This document shows, in pieces, positions 34,083 through 45,911 of a stretch of DNA of 64,000 nucleotides (its first letter is position 1; each line of letters starts with the position of its first letter). Below the pieces are notes generated by a model that did no database searches, was not told the origin of the DNA, and worked only from the letters and a program-made list of their open reading frames with translations. The stretch comes from Prototheca cutis (lineage: Eukaryota > Chlorophyta > Trebouxiophyceae > Chlorellales > Chlorellaceae). The stretch lies in contig BCIH01000003.1 of the NCBI GenBank assembly GCA_002897115.2, positions 330,010 through 394,009 on the forward strand, given 5' to 3'. The position numbers and the translations under genes were made by a program.

Positions 34083-37000
34083 TCAGACCACCGGCGGCGC
34101 CGGGTCAAACCTGCAGATGCAGTCGTAGACCTTGCCGCCAAAGTGTCGTTCGGCCAGATGCGCGTTCTTGAGCATGGCCAGCTTGAGCGCGGCACACCCA
34201 AAGCGCGCGTGGTAGTTCGTGTGCAGCGCCCGGCCCATGCCCTCGATGATGACGAGGTCCGCGCCCTGGGCGGCTTCGGCGGCTTCGGCGGACACACGTG
34301 CCAGGTCCAGGCAGGGCGAGCCGTGGCCCGAAGCCACGATGTAGAGACGCGGGTCCTTCCACAGCGGAGGGTACGACTCGCCAAACATGCCCTTGCGCGC
34401 CGCGCTGCGAGGCGTGTCGGCCTCGCTCTCGAATTCGGGCGCGTGCGGCAGGAAGCGACGCGGCGCCTCCACGGCCTTGACCACCGCCAGGGCCTGGCTG
34501 GCGTGCCCCGTCGCGCCGCGTGCGATCGGAAGGTCCCCGGCCAGCGACGTGTTGCTGGGGCTCCCTGGGTGCATGTCCGGGGCATTGAGTGGGTGAGCGG
34601 GTGTTGACAGGGAGCTGCCACCGGGAGCGTCCTTGTAAGGTTGCCTTGGCAAACAAGCTATTGCTGGACCCATACATGATCACTTGGCAGTCAGCCATGA
34701 CTGTGTTGTCAACCAAAAGCACAGAAAAGCACTGGTCCATGGTCCTGATGCATGGCATGTTAACAACAAACACGGGTCGGCATGCAGCCTGCCCAGGGCA
34801 TGGCCATCGTCATGCAAAAGCCTGTGCAGTCATCGGTATGCACAAAGAGNGATAAAACAACAGAGCTCCCACCACAACCCTTACCGGGGACGGGGGGAAT
34901 GTGCCCCCCTGCAGCGGCGATGGTGGACACCGCGGCGTCACGCGAGGCGCGGATGACGGGGCACGCCTCGGCGGCGCGAGCCACGATGCCGCGCAGCTCC
35001 GAGGCCGTGACGTCGTTGATGGCAGGCAGCGAATTGGCCACGAGCACGACCTCCACCCCGCTGCGCAGGAATTCCCGGGCCAGGGGGATCATGCCCAGCA
35101 CGACGTCGGCGCCGGCGTTGTCCACAAAGATGAGCACACGCTTGAATGCGGGGCCTGATGGCGCTGCATGCCGTGCGTTTGTTTGGTTATATTTGTTTGT
35201 CAGAGGAGTGGTGGGTGGGTGGACAGGAGGTGCATGCATCCAGGCGGGGACTGGCGATGGAAAAGGACACTGCAAACACTGATACACGGCCGAGTGCCCC
35301 CACGTCATCGCAATTGCCTGCCACCTGCAATGCACAAACAAGGCAGACAGGCACAATCACACAACAACTGCCACTACCTTTGCCTTGGGCGTCGTCGACA
35401 TCGCCGTTCTGGGAGCCGGCGGCCTTGGCCGTCTTCCCGGGATCAAACCACGCTGCACTGAACTCGTCAAAGTCGTCCACGCGCCAGGGGCGGCGGCTGA
35501 GCTTGGTCCGGGCTTCGCGGTACATCTCCAGGATTGTTGCGTTTTGGTACATTTCCACGCATGCCTTGGCGCCCCAATCAAAGATGTTGGCCGCAAGGGC
35601 ACCCTGTGGAGTGTTGGGTTGTCAATGTTTGTACTCTCTTTTGAAGGGGAGGGGCGGGGGGGGCGGGGCGGGGAAGGGGGAGGGGGTGTCTTCCGAGAAA
35701 GGTTGGATCTCGTGGGGCCACGGGTAGAATCATGGGCATGGAAGGGGGAAGTGCACCTCAAAATATTACACAGGGAAAATGCAGTTCCCCCGATCCGTTA
35801 CACACAACCTCCCCATTCAATCACCTGGACCAGTGCGAGCAGGCGCTCCTGGGGCTCCAGGCTGTCCAGCTCTTGCAGCAGGTCTGGCAGCGCCTCCAGN
35901 GCTGCAGCGTTCTCACGCTCCTTGTCCACCTTGTAGACGTCGTCAAACCCAAACTCACGCAGGCACTCCTCCCGCAGCTCAAACAGGTCGCCGAGCCCCA
36001 GCTGGCCATAGGCCCCCGGCTCTGCCCGCAGCCGCCGGAGGTGCATGTCCAGCACGCTGCCAAAGGCCCCAGCACGGCGTATCGCCTCTGAGAAAGGAAG
36101 AAAACGGACTGCGTTTGTCGCCCTCTCGCCAGGGTAATTGTTATTATGATTTCGTGAGGGGAGTCATGAAAAGGGGAGTAGATTACCCTTCTCCGCCCCA
36201 CTGCGCACACCAGTCCGGCATCCAGGCTGCGACCCCACGTGCACGCGCATGCCATCCGTTCAAACAACCACCGCGCAACGCACCGGGCGAGTGTCCTTCG
36301 CTTGCGGCTGCCTTTTCCACGACGGTGGGGATGCCGTCCTGTAGTACCTTGACCCAGTACGCCATCTCCTCGCGGTCCTGATTGATGTCGATAGTACTGG
36401 ACATGTACTGCAGAGGGGGTGGAGTGTGGGCCGGGTGGGGAGGGGTCGCTGGGTTGTCCTCCAACGGGTTCTGTGTCTGGTTCATTGCACCTCCCACAAA
36501 AAATAAAAGCAACGCAGACCTTTGTGCTGGAGTCGAGGAGCGGGAATGGCCGGGAGGAAGGCGTGTACTGGAGAACGCCGACGTTCAGGCTGATGCGCGG
36601 CTGGCTGCCGGTGCTGGTCAGCAGCCCAGGCGCCTTTTCGACCCCGCTGCCGCGAATGGGCAGGCCAGGTTTTTCTATTGATACGGGTGGCAGGACAGGC
36701 CCGGCGGTTGGCGCCACCACAGCACCAAGTTCCTCCAGTCCGGGGACATCGGCCTGAAGGGCGTCCTGGGCCATGGAGTCTCGACTGACCTGACTGGATG
36801 CTTGGCTTGCTGTGCCTCGGTACAGCCCGGGATGCTGCATCGCCCTGCAGAATTATTAAATTTTTTGGTCATGTGAGCGAGGTGTTGGGGGCTATGTCAT
36901 GGGATTAGGAGAACAGAGACCAGGTCACGCCAGACCCCAAGCACGCCTGCCTGGCTGCCTGGCATTCGTGCGTCCCCACTGACCAGCTGATGCAGGCATC

Positions 37001-38857
37001 CCCCGGCCCGAAAAAAAGGCAAGGAAAGCTGTTCCACTAACAAATCACACATACTGTTCATGCTCGGACTTGGCCGAGTCAGCGACGGGCTGCGCGACGG
37101 AAATGAACTTCTCCACCCAGGTGATCTTGTCGCTGAGGCTGCTGATGGCCGGCCCACGGACCTGACCGCCGAGCACCGGCGCCCCGGCCTTGAATCGCTC
37201 CACAAACCGCGCCTGGGCCTGTGATTCATTCATTGCGAGTTTTGTCGAGGCATTGGCACAGCATTCATGGGGATGGCAACGGGGTTGTTTGAGGGGCGTG
37301 CCTGGGCCANCGCAAGGAGCAGCGGGCTCCAGCCTTACATGCTGGTCACCCAATGGCCACACCAGGCCAGAACCGGTAACCGGGGCGGGGGACTCAGCAC
37401 CAAAAATGCCCCCACCAAATCCCCCCCTCTCTCCCTCGCATACCTGCTGGGCGCTGGCATCGCCAAGATCGGAGATCACAGGGACCTTGAGGAAGGCACC
37501 CACTGCGCCCAGGAATCCCTCGTGCCGAAGGAAATTGGCAGACATCTCACCCTGGAATGAGAGTGTGTCTTGGGGTTTTAACAGCTGTCCCCCCTTTCTG
37601 TGTGAGGCCATGCAGGCAGGAGCTGGTCTTCCCGCACCTGCCCGGCCAGAAAACATCCCACAAGCAAACAAAAAACTAACAAGCAAACACAGAAAACAGC
37701 AAAGTTGCCTTGGACCAGAACTGGATGGCAAAGGAGATTGTGTCCATGGTGTAGGGGTGGCCCCGGATGAAAAATCCGCCAAAGTAGATGCGGGGGATGT
37801 TGAACCTGCCAGAGATGGACAAGTGACCGTGTCACTTTTCACATGACACAACAAATCACATCACGTCGTGGCCCAGCGAGTCGTCGCTTCAGCCTTTCTG
37901 TGACNCCTCTGGCGCAATGCCCCCCCCCTTCCCCGGACGTCACCACTGACAACGATAACAGCCGTCACCACAGTGCTCACCGCTTGGCATTCAAGTAGGC
38001 CAGCTGGCCGATGTTGTAGCTGATCATGCGGCAGAGCGACATGGCAATGTCTGCAGGGTTGTACTCCTCCAGTTTCTGGAGCATGTAGTGCAGTTTATGG
38101 GACTGGTTATTATCCATGGCGACATGAGTGGGCTTGCCAATTGCCGGGCCGACAGCCTCCAGGCACACTCGCGTCAGTCACTGTCGCAGCAGGGCGCATT
38201 TGGTCTCTCCCCCTCCCAACCAACAAAAATAAAACAAACAAAAAATCAGCCCAGACCGACCCTCCTCACCCTGTCAGAGTTGATGACCTTGCCAAAGGAC
38301 GAGGCGATGGTGTTGGCAGACAGTCCAATCCCCGTGTAGTCACGGCCCCCATAGATGTCTCCGACCAGCATGTCCACCTGGCACGAGGCAATCAGCTTGC
38401 ATGGATGTTGGGCAAAAGCTCCACCTCCATGCACCTATAAACCAACACAGCATCCATCACCAGTGCCGGTGCAGTAATAACCTCACATTGGAGTTGTCAC
38501 CCCGGCTAGAGAGTGCGAGAATTTCGTCAAAGTTCTGGACCCCGGTCAGCAGCCTGCAGAGGCCCCAGAACGTGCCGCCACCGACGTTCGTCCCTGGGGT
38601 CGGTGAGAGCCGTCGAATTTTGTTTCAGAAAGGGTCGTCGTCCAGTGCTCAACCTATCAACTGAGAGGGGGAGCCTTATGCACCCAAGTTCCATTCAAAC
38701 AAGTCCACACAGATATGAACCTCCCAAGCAGCACCGCATTCAACACTGGAACATAAACCTGCACACCTGAGATACGGGTGTATTTGCCCTCCCCATCCAC
38801 CTTGACCATGCTCACACCGCTGCCGATGTTGACCAGCAGATACGGGTACAACTCTGG

Positions 38858-38892
<35 letters not shown>

Positions 38893-40589
38893 TGCGGGGA
38901 GGGGGGGTCGGCTGAATGAATAATGAGCTGTGACTATTGCTGAACCCACAGCCTTACTGAAGCTGGCTGCAACCCATCCCAGCATGGCCAGTTTGACTCG
39001 CACACGACCCAACCAGGCAGCCAGCCTTGCAGCCAGAGCCACAAATGAACCCTCTCTTCTCAGCCAAGCCAAACAGTACCCGGTCCAGTGTTGACAAAGT
39101 TCATNTGGTGGTTGTCAAATTTAAAGGCCTCGTGCCGCACTGTCGGTCGGTTGAGGGTCGGTTGAGTGTGAGTGGGGCTGGTGTCATGCGCTGGTTCTCA
39201 TAGCAGTGGATCGCCGTTGCCACCGCCAGCCCCGTGCCATTATCGCGACCAAATCAACCCCACCACAAGCAAAGCAGGCAGCCAAAGCGCACCGGCTTTG
39301 AGGAGNAAGTTGCAGCCATCCACCAGGCAGCTCATCTCGTCCTCCCGCTCCAGAATGAGCCCCAGCCGCTCCTTGAACCGCTGCATGCAGTGGTTGTGTG
39401 TGTGTGGGGGGGGGGTGGTCAGACCCGGGCGGTGCGGGTCGTGACGAGCTCACTACCTGGTACACCAAACAATGCCCTTGCCATTCATCAAGAAAGAAAG
39501 AAAAGCAGATGACCAAACCCCAGTCAGGCATTCCCGTCTGGTCTCTCCAATTCTGCAACAAGGTGCTGGGACAGCTGTCCACGTACGTCGGCGTATTTGT
39601 AGGCGCCGCCACCTGTAGCCTTGACGCGCATGACCTCCGCGCCACCATTCACACGGTGCAGGCACTTGGCCTCGATAAAGTCCATGCACTCCTCCATCTT
39701 GGCACTTTCAAACTTGACAAAGTGCAGCTTGCCTGGATGATGCATGGCAGAAGGGATTGTTCTTCTTCATNATCATGTTTTCTTGCTGATTTTTGTGTGA
39801 GTGTGTGGGTGGAGGGAGCCCACTGCTGTTGGTGGTGGTGTTTTGGGGCCGTGCACACATGGGCGGGCTAGAACGTGTTTGTGGCTGCTCGCATTCTAAT
39901 CCTCCTTCAATCCCTCTTACCGGCCCCTCAGACCCAAACAACTACACAGTCAAACAAGCAAAGTGTTCTTGCAACTGACGAGCAGCAAACAGAATCGCAG
40001 GAAAACGGGTCCCTGCCCTGGTTCTGAACAGGCAGCACTTCTCCTGTACCTCCTTTGTCCTCATCGCAGTCCTTGGTGAAATAGACAAGCTTGATCAGAG
40101 AGCCGCCTAGAAAGCAGGGGTTGCAGGATGCAAAATTCACTCAAGACAGAAGTGCATTGCAGTGCGGCCATCAGGCCTCATTGGCAAGAATGCCGCCCCT
40201 CCCGGCAGCATGATCAAGAACCCCCCCCCCCCAGACAATGGGTGCCAGAATCACACACCGATGTCCAGAGCGATGTGACCAATGTAGTCGTTCTGGTGTG
40301 GCAGGAGGATGAATGGGGCATCCCTCCGACGCTGCGTGCCTGCAAGTGGGCATGTGAGGGGCGGAGAGGGCTGGGGAAGAGCAAGCACCAGGAGGCAGAC
40401 CCAAATGCGGACCTTGCACCTTTTTGCTGTGGGGTGCCGATGTCTCCGATTCGGAACACCCTTACCATGCTCCGTCACGGTGCTCTCCCTAATGCATGCA
40501 TCCGTCAAGTCCAGCGTGGATGGTGAGGAGCCGGGCATCAGGGACCGAGGCCGAGTCCCCCCACCCTCTTCCAGCGCCCGCTGCAGCAT
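34083..40589 (-). CDS. Type II pantothenate kin­ase fused to DUF89 phosphatase (plant PANK2 / PANK4 type)
   Basis: The N-terminal kinase phosphorylates pantothenate (first step of CoA synthesis); the C-terminal DUF89 domain is a metal-dependent phosphatase thought to remove damaged phosphopantetheine derivatives. Nineteen exons (reverse): 40589-40466, 40339-40259, 40106-40050, 39732-39587, 39380-39293, 39139-39080, 38853-38767, 38593-38487, 38377-38270, 38075-37981, 37805-37709, 37551-37444, 37218-37051, ~36845-36520, 36407-36284, 36087-35825, 35603-35378, 35154-34885, ~34640-34083. Kinase motifs: [44 protein letters not shown] (catalytic Glu kept), [11 protein letters not shown]...YTRISG (Arg kept), [27 protein letters not shown]89 motifs: [40 protein letters not shown]. 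Vertebrate PANK4 has lost the two kinase residues; this copy has them. The exon 11 donor is GC (AAG|GCAACT), confirmed by FWSK + [16 protein letters not shown]. The final exon's acceptor is unresolved. Confidence 0.93.
35646..35687. repeat. G-rich tract in a PanK intron
   Basis: Many GGGG blocks separated by A or C, within the intron 35604-35824. It is C-rich in the transcript and has G-quadruplex potential on the non-transcript strand. Confidence 0.75.
38857..38908. repeat. (GT)n microsatellite plus G-run in a PanK intron
   Basis: GT alternation to about 38892, then GCGGGGAGGGGGGG. It sits immediately upstream (in transcript order) of the exon carrying LVNIGSGVS. Confidence 0.8.
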
Positions 40590-41128
40590 GCACCCAACTC
40601 TCTCCTGTTGCTGGCGGTCGCAACCTTAGCCCAAAGTGTCACGCTACAGGCTGGATCCCGAGGCCGGCATGAATCCCAGGCACGGTAGCAATATTCTGTA
40701 ATATACTGGCTATGAAATTTCTTGCCGTGAACGCTCCCGCATGCGCAAATCCACCAGAGTTTTGGTTGACTACCTCGATCGCAACGCTCTCCTGGTGATG
40801 ACGTGGATCCCACTCCGTGGGCCAAACTCCGAATTGCATAAATCGCCCTTTTTCGGGCCTTATCCAAAAGGCCCGTAGTTGTGCCACTGCACTCCCCGAC
40901 CCCCGGGTATATCATTAAGAGCACTATCCTGTGGGGAGAACGCAGAATTCCGGTGCCTTGGTGCCATCCTCCTGGGCGACGTCTCCCCCGCTCAGTCCTG
41001 GTCAGCCCTACCCGCCAGAGCGGCGAGCCTGGACCTTGAGGTGCTTTCCTCCTGGCTCGCACACGGATTGACCAGCCGTTGAGTGGAATAGCTTAAGCAG
41101 CATCTTATAGAGCGTTCCGAGGCGGCCA
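40590..41128. promoter_or_regulatory. Divergent promoter region, PanK / PEX13
   Basis: 539 nt between divergent start codons. Nothing distinctive was recognised apart from ordinary AT-richer patches near 40690-40720. Confidence 0.5.
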
Positions 41129-42347
41129 ATGGCAGGTACGTGCATCCTCCGTGTCGCTGACCCCCTCGCGGCAGGCTGTCCCGCGCGGGATCCAAGATCC
41201 TTTCGGATGGTCCCAGCGCCCCCATCTGGCCCCATTCCTCTCTTTCAGGTCGACCTCCCCCCGCCAAGCCCTGGGAAAGGGCTGCGGGCTCCACCAGTGG
41301 CGACGCTTCGGCCCCGAAGCCATGGGACAAGCCCATCGGGGCCGAGACTACGGTCGTGAACGCCGCTGGGGATCCCACTGCCCCCGGGGCAATGGGCGCA
41401 GCGGGCCTGACCACCACCCCCGCAGCCCGTCCCTGGGAGTCGTCAACAGCTTCCACGTCTTACGGAACGGGTGCACTGACTAACACCTACGGCAGCGGCT
41501 CCATGTATGCCAGGTGCGTGGCAAGGGGGTTGTGGGCATGGAGCCGAGCAGGTTTGGGGGCAGTTCCTAACGGTCTCGTCGTAGCAAGGGGGACCTTGGT
41601 TGTACAGAGTTAAAATGATGTATGCATCCTTTGGAACGCGTGCCAAAACGATCCAAAATGCCTTCCCTCTCCTGCTGTAGGCCTGCGTATGGCGGAAGCA
41701 CATATGGCAGCGGCTATGGCTCGGGCGCTTATGGCTCCAGCTATGGTGGCTACGGCGGCGGCATGTACGGCGGCAGTTCCTACGGCAGTGGCGGCATGTA
41801 TGGGANCTCGTACGGCGGCGGCATGTATGGGAGCTCGTATGGTGGAGGTGGCATGTACGGCAGCAGCTCGTATGGTTATGGTGGTGGAGGCATGTACGGG
41901 CGCCCAGGGGGCATGTACGGCGGGGGGGTGATGGGTCCCTACGGCGGCCCTGGCAGCGACCCCAACAACCCCATGGGCCCCGCGCAGCCTCCCGGCGCGT
42001 GGCAGGCCATGCTCGCTGGCCTCTCTGGCATCATGCACTTTTTCGGTCGGATCAGCTTCTTAGTCGACGAAAACGCCCACGCGGTACACTTTTTTGTCTC
42101 GGCGCTGCTCCAGCTACTGGACCGGGCCGGATCNCTCTATGGCGAGCTGGCGCGTTTCATCCTCCGCCTGCTGGGCATCCGCCGCGCCAAGAAGCTGGCC
42201 GAGGCTGGACAGCAGGCGCAGGCCGGCGCCCTCGTGCCCGCGGGCCCCGGTGCCGCTACCGCCGCGGCACCAAAGGGCTTTGCCCCACCGGCGCTGCCCG
42301 TGTCGGGCGGCCAGGCGCCCTGGGACGGCCTCTGGCAGAAAAACTGA
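41129..42347 (+). CDS. PEX13: Peroxin 13 (peroxisomal import docking protein)
   Basis: Peroxisomal membrane docking factor for PEX5/PEX7 cargo receptors. Exons 41129-41135, 41249-41513 and 41681-42347 are phase-consistent and give 312 residues. The N-terminus reads MAGRPPPAKPWERAAGS, the PPxKPWE signature of plant PEX13. The centre (about residues 90-175) is a Gly/Tyr/Ser/Met repeat (GGMYGSSYG type). The C-terminal half holds the conserved membrane domain, ISFLVDENAHAVHFFVSALL then QLLDRAG. No SH3 domain is seen, which is normal for plants. The first coding exon is only 7 nt (ATGGCAG), so the initiator Met and Ala are spliced on. Confidence 0.93.
41690..41935 (+). repeat. Imperfect tandem repeat encoding GGMYGSSYG units in PEX13
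   Basis: Repeated GGCGGCATGTAYGG / AGCTCGTATGG units of roughly 24-33 nt across the exon. It is in frame and protein-coding, so probably evolves by slippage. One N (41806) lies inside the array. Confidence 0.8.
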
Positions 42348-42989
42348 GCGAGGTGTTGGTGAGATGCGAGGACGTCTTGCCAAAGAGCTGTGCCGCGCCG
42401 AGTGCGGTTGTTTGAAGGGATGGAGGCTCTTTGAAAGTCTGGTGGCTCGCCTGCGGACTGCCGCCAGACAGTACAGGGCACTGTCATACGCCNCTGCATG
42501 ACGAGCTCTCACATGCTGTCTGCCCGTCTGCCCAATTTTGAAATTTCGTAGGCCAGCGGGCCTTCTCGTCGCCGTCTTGAAGCAAGCTGCTCTTGCGTGG
42601 GTGGGGGCCCTGTGAGCATGTTGTCGACATGCATGCATGCTTCCCATGCCACTGTTTGCTATGCTGCAACTCTNCACACACATGAAGGGGCATGGAGTGT
42701 TGGGACCCCCTGGATGAGATTATCCGCGAGACTGCCACACGTAGCTGGCGGCAGGCGAGCCTGCCCAACCGTCAAACTCTCGAAGAGCGTGGCACCAATC
42801 AGGAAGAATGCTTGCATGTCAAAAGAGGAGCAGCCAGCCGACGTCAGAGGCCCATGCACCAGAGGGNGAGGGATCCATTATACTAGGGCAGTAACGCACA
42901 GGATTGTGCACAATGAGAGGTAGAGAGCCCTGGCAGAGGCAGCAGAACGTGTGAGCTTGGCTGACCGAGACATCGGGTCCGCATCATCA
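42348..42989. other. Convergent intergenic region, PEX13 / ceramide synthase
   Basis: 642 nt between two stop codons. No gene was recognised. Three single Ns fall here (about 42493, 42674 and 42867). Confidence 0.5.
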
Positions 42990-45500
42990 TCAGGCTCCTG
43001 CATTGATGGAGTCCACGGTGTCACCGCCTGCCTCCTCCTGCTTTGCGGCCACTCGCCGGCGGGTGAGGCGCTGCGCCTGCCGCGTGTTGGCAGCCGGCGT
43101 CGCGGCGGCAGCGCTCTCTTCTTCGAGCTCCCGCACGTCGTCCAGCTCACCGTGCCGAAGCTGCCGCACGATGATGCGCATGATCAAGTACGACCTGGCG
43201 TGCGATTGGATTGTGCGCTTGTATTGTTTTGGAGCAAGGCAAGGGGGTGTGGGATTTGTGGGTGCCTCGGCAGGGCCAGAGGCATGCAATGTCAGTCACG
43301 GAATTCCATGGTACCATGTCTGCCTGTCGAGAAGCGGCCCTCGAGCTGCAGTCAAACCCAGGGCTGTCGCCCAGTCCCTATCCCATTGCCAACGCACCAG
43401 TAGACATGCAGCACCAGCAAGAACATCAGGAAGCCGTTGAGGANCTTGTAATGCGGCTCAATGTCAACGTCAAACACGTTGCCATAGTGCTGCAGTGGGT
43501 TTTGCCAGTTGAGCATTGGATGCCTCGGTGTTCATAAATGATGTGCCAGTTCCCTCGTGCATGCATGTGTGCACGTGATCATGACTGCAGGACTGGCCTT
43601 GCAATGGACCACTTTTCCCTGTTTCCATTGTGAAACCAGCAAAACCCTCAATGCCTGCCCACCTTGGCCTCGAGCAGCGTGCTGCGGATGACGTAAGCGG
43701 GGAAGGCGTAGATCCGCGTGATGAACCAGGATGACGCAAACACTGCACATGGGAGTTGTAGTCAGTCATCTCCATGTTTGGCTTGGGGGTGTTGCTGTGC
43801 TGTGTGCCTGGCCAGACAGCATGCCAGGAAATCAAGCAAGCAGGCAAGCGAGCGAGCATGGTAACGGTGGTCATCTCGGGGCATAGGACGAGAAAAGACC
43901 CACAGCTGGGGCAACGCCAGACCATGCCTGGTACTCTCAATCGCTGCCTTGGGTCTTGAGATCCCTTCCCACGCGCCTTCTCGGGAGAGGGAAAGGACAG
44001 CGAGCAACCCCCCAGTCCGCAACATTGAAACTGAAACAGCGCAAACACTCAGGCCCCCCGTACCGACGAAGAAGAGCGTGGAATAGAGCTCAGACTCGAC
44101 GTAGCGGGCCAGCTTTGCCGCATCCAGGAAGATGTCATTCATTTCGTGGCAGATGAGCACCATCACTCCCACCCGCGTCAAGCTGGGTGGGTGGCGGGGA
44201 GTTTTGTGGGTGATTGGGTAAGATCACCAGGACAGTCGACGAGGCAGCCACCATGGCCGCACATCCTTTGTTATCACCTACCAACCCAGCCGTCCCCGGC
44301 TTCCTTCTGCCAATCGCCAACACCACCCTCTTTGTAATACAGCGCCTGCGTCCAAAACAACACCTCCACACCCTTGCTCACTTGAGGTAGTACGAGTAGC
44401 CAATCAGCGCGATGGTGGCAACGTGGTGAGCAAAGGTCTCCAGCTGGTCCTTGCGCTTGGTCTCCCACAGAAACAGAACGGGAATGGCCTGCATTCGAAT
44501 GGGGTGGGAGGTGCCGGGTGTACAGACATGAGCAGCTATGCACAGGTGGCAAACTGCTCNGTTGTCAAGTCCTGGTCCAAGGCATGGTTTCCAGTGGCTG
44601 CTGTGCACTCAACAACTTGCCGGCTGAACAGGGCACAAGGCACGCATGATCATCGTTTCTATGGCCTCAGCGAGTCCTGCCACCCCAGCTCAAGCGCAGC
44701 CCCAGTCCTGCCACTGCCTGGCGTGCCTGCAGGTAGTGTCCCAGCTCCAGGCAGTAGACAAAGCGTTCACCCATGGAGACTGCTGCTCGGCAGGGCAGCT
44801 GGTAGCACTCTGACCAGAACAGTCGGGTGTCCGAGGACCACCTGGTAGGGAAGGGAGGGAGGGTCTGGAGATGGGTGTCGGCTGTTCCCAGGCACAGCAG
44901 CAGCACCAGGACGATGCTTCCCTGACCGCCCCACAATCCTCCGGACACCCCAACTGACCTGTGCTGGGTCAGAACCAGAAGCAGCACGGTCGACAGTGTT
45001 GTCTGGATTTCGATCTTGTACATGGACTCTGCATGACGCATGATGATGGCGTGCAGAGGTGAGTGGCTCAGCCGAATTGGCCGGGCGCGGTCCTGACNGA
45101 CTCCAGTTCCCATCCACCGGCCGTGGCGCACCCTTGCACTTCTCCACGGTAAGTTCATGCGCCTTGTCATCGCCCTTCTTGACATGGATCCTGCGGACCA
45201 GGCGCTGCGCTATGAACTGCACGCAAGGGTGTGCGTTGCGGCATGCGTTTCGACGGGTTTGGGCAGGACACTTGGGCGGCCCACCCCAACGGGCAAGTTT
45301 CAAAGCGGGGCCAGCGCATGAAGCCCATGCATACCACCACTCCATACCTCATGAATAGTTCTGTCGGCAATAGATCTGCACAGAGGAATTATCAGTGCGA
45401 TGATGAGCGCCAGCAGGTAGTCCGCAGAGTCCCCCTTCAGGAAAGGGGTGTTCCCAAAGGTCCTTTGCAGGACTCCCTCGAACCAACCCCCCTCGCTCAT
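42990..45500 (-). CDS. Ceramide synthase (LAG1/TLC domain)
   Basis: ER membrane enzyme that acylates sphingoid bases. Nine exons (reverse): 45500-45348, 45216-45132, 45028-44959, 44841-44727, 44488-44382, 44182-44064, 43742-43663, 43489-43398, 43194-42990, phase-consistent to 341 residues. The Lag1 motif is visible: LFLWETKRKDQLETFAHHVA (paired catalytic His), CHEMNDIFLDAAKLARY and IEPHYK. At least five hydrophobic segments are seen (e.g. YLLALIIALIIPL, TTLSTVLLLVLT, ATIALIGYSYYL, LNGFLMFLLVLHVYW). The tail is charged and cytosolic-like (RELEEESAAA...). The donor after HYLQ is GC rather than GT (CAG|GCACGC), the only in-phase way to reach AIPVLFLWET. It is divergent from the secreted-protein gene. 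Confidence 0.93.
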
Positions 45501-45911
45501 CGTGATCGCAACGTTTAACTGGACACTATATTGTTCCTTGCTTTGATGTCGTGTTGACGAGTGCCTGAGGCGTTCATTGCACTGTGCAATTGTTTTCAAT
45601 TTCTGTCGCGCTTGGCAGCTCCCCCAAGCCGGTGGGCCCACCCTGTGCGGGGAATTCTTGGGCAAAACCCCCGCTCCGGTAGTCGATTTCCACCACCTGT
45701 GTGAATTTCGAGGCATCTGTCATGTCCGAAGCAACCATGCACCGTCCTCGTGCATTCCTGGGCTTTACGATGCACCGAGTGCTGTTGTAATGAAGTAAAG
45801 TACCTTGTGATTCCTGCAAAGCGCACTATCTTTCTCCCTCGACCACCGCTGCCGGTCGGGAGTGCCGTTGCAGGTTTGTTGCGCGCGAGGGAAGGAGGCC
45901 CATCAGCCACC
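45501..45911. promoter_or_regulatory. Divergent promoter region, ceramide synthase / secreted protein
   Basis: 411 nt between start codons of opposite genes. No specific element was recognised. Confidence 0.5.

Noticed and set aside
41690..41935. Repeat array as a CRISPR-like locus
   Set aside because: The repeats are in-frame coding sequence of PEX13 without unique spacers, in a eukaryotic gene.
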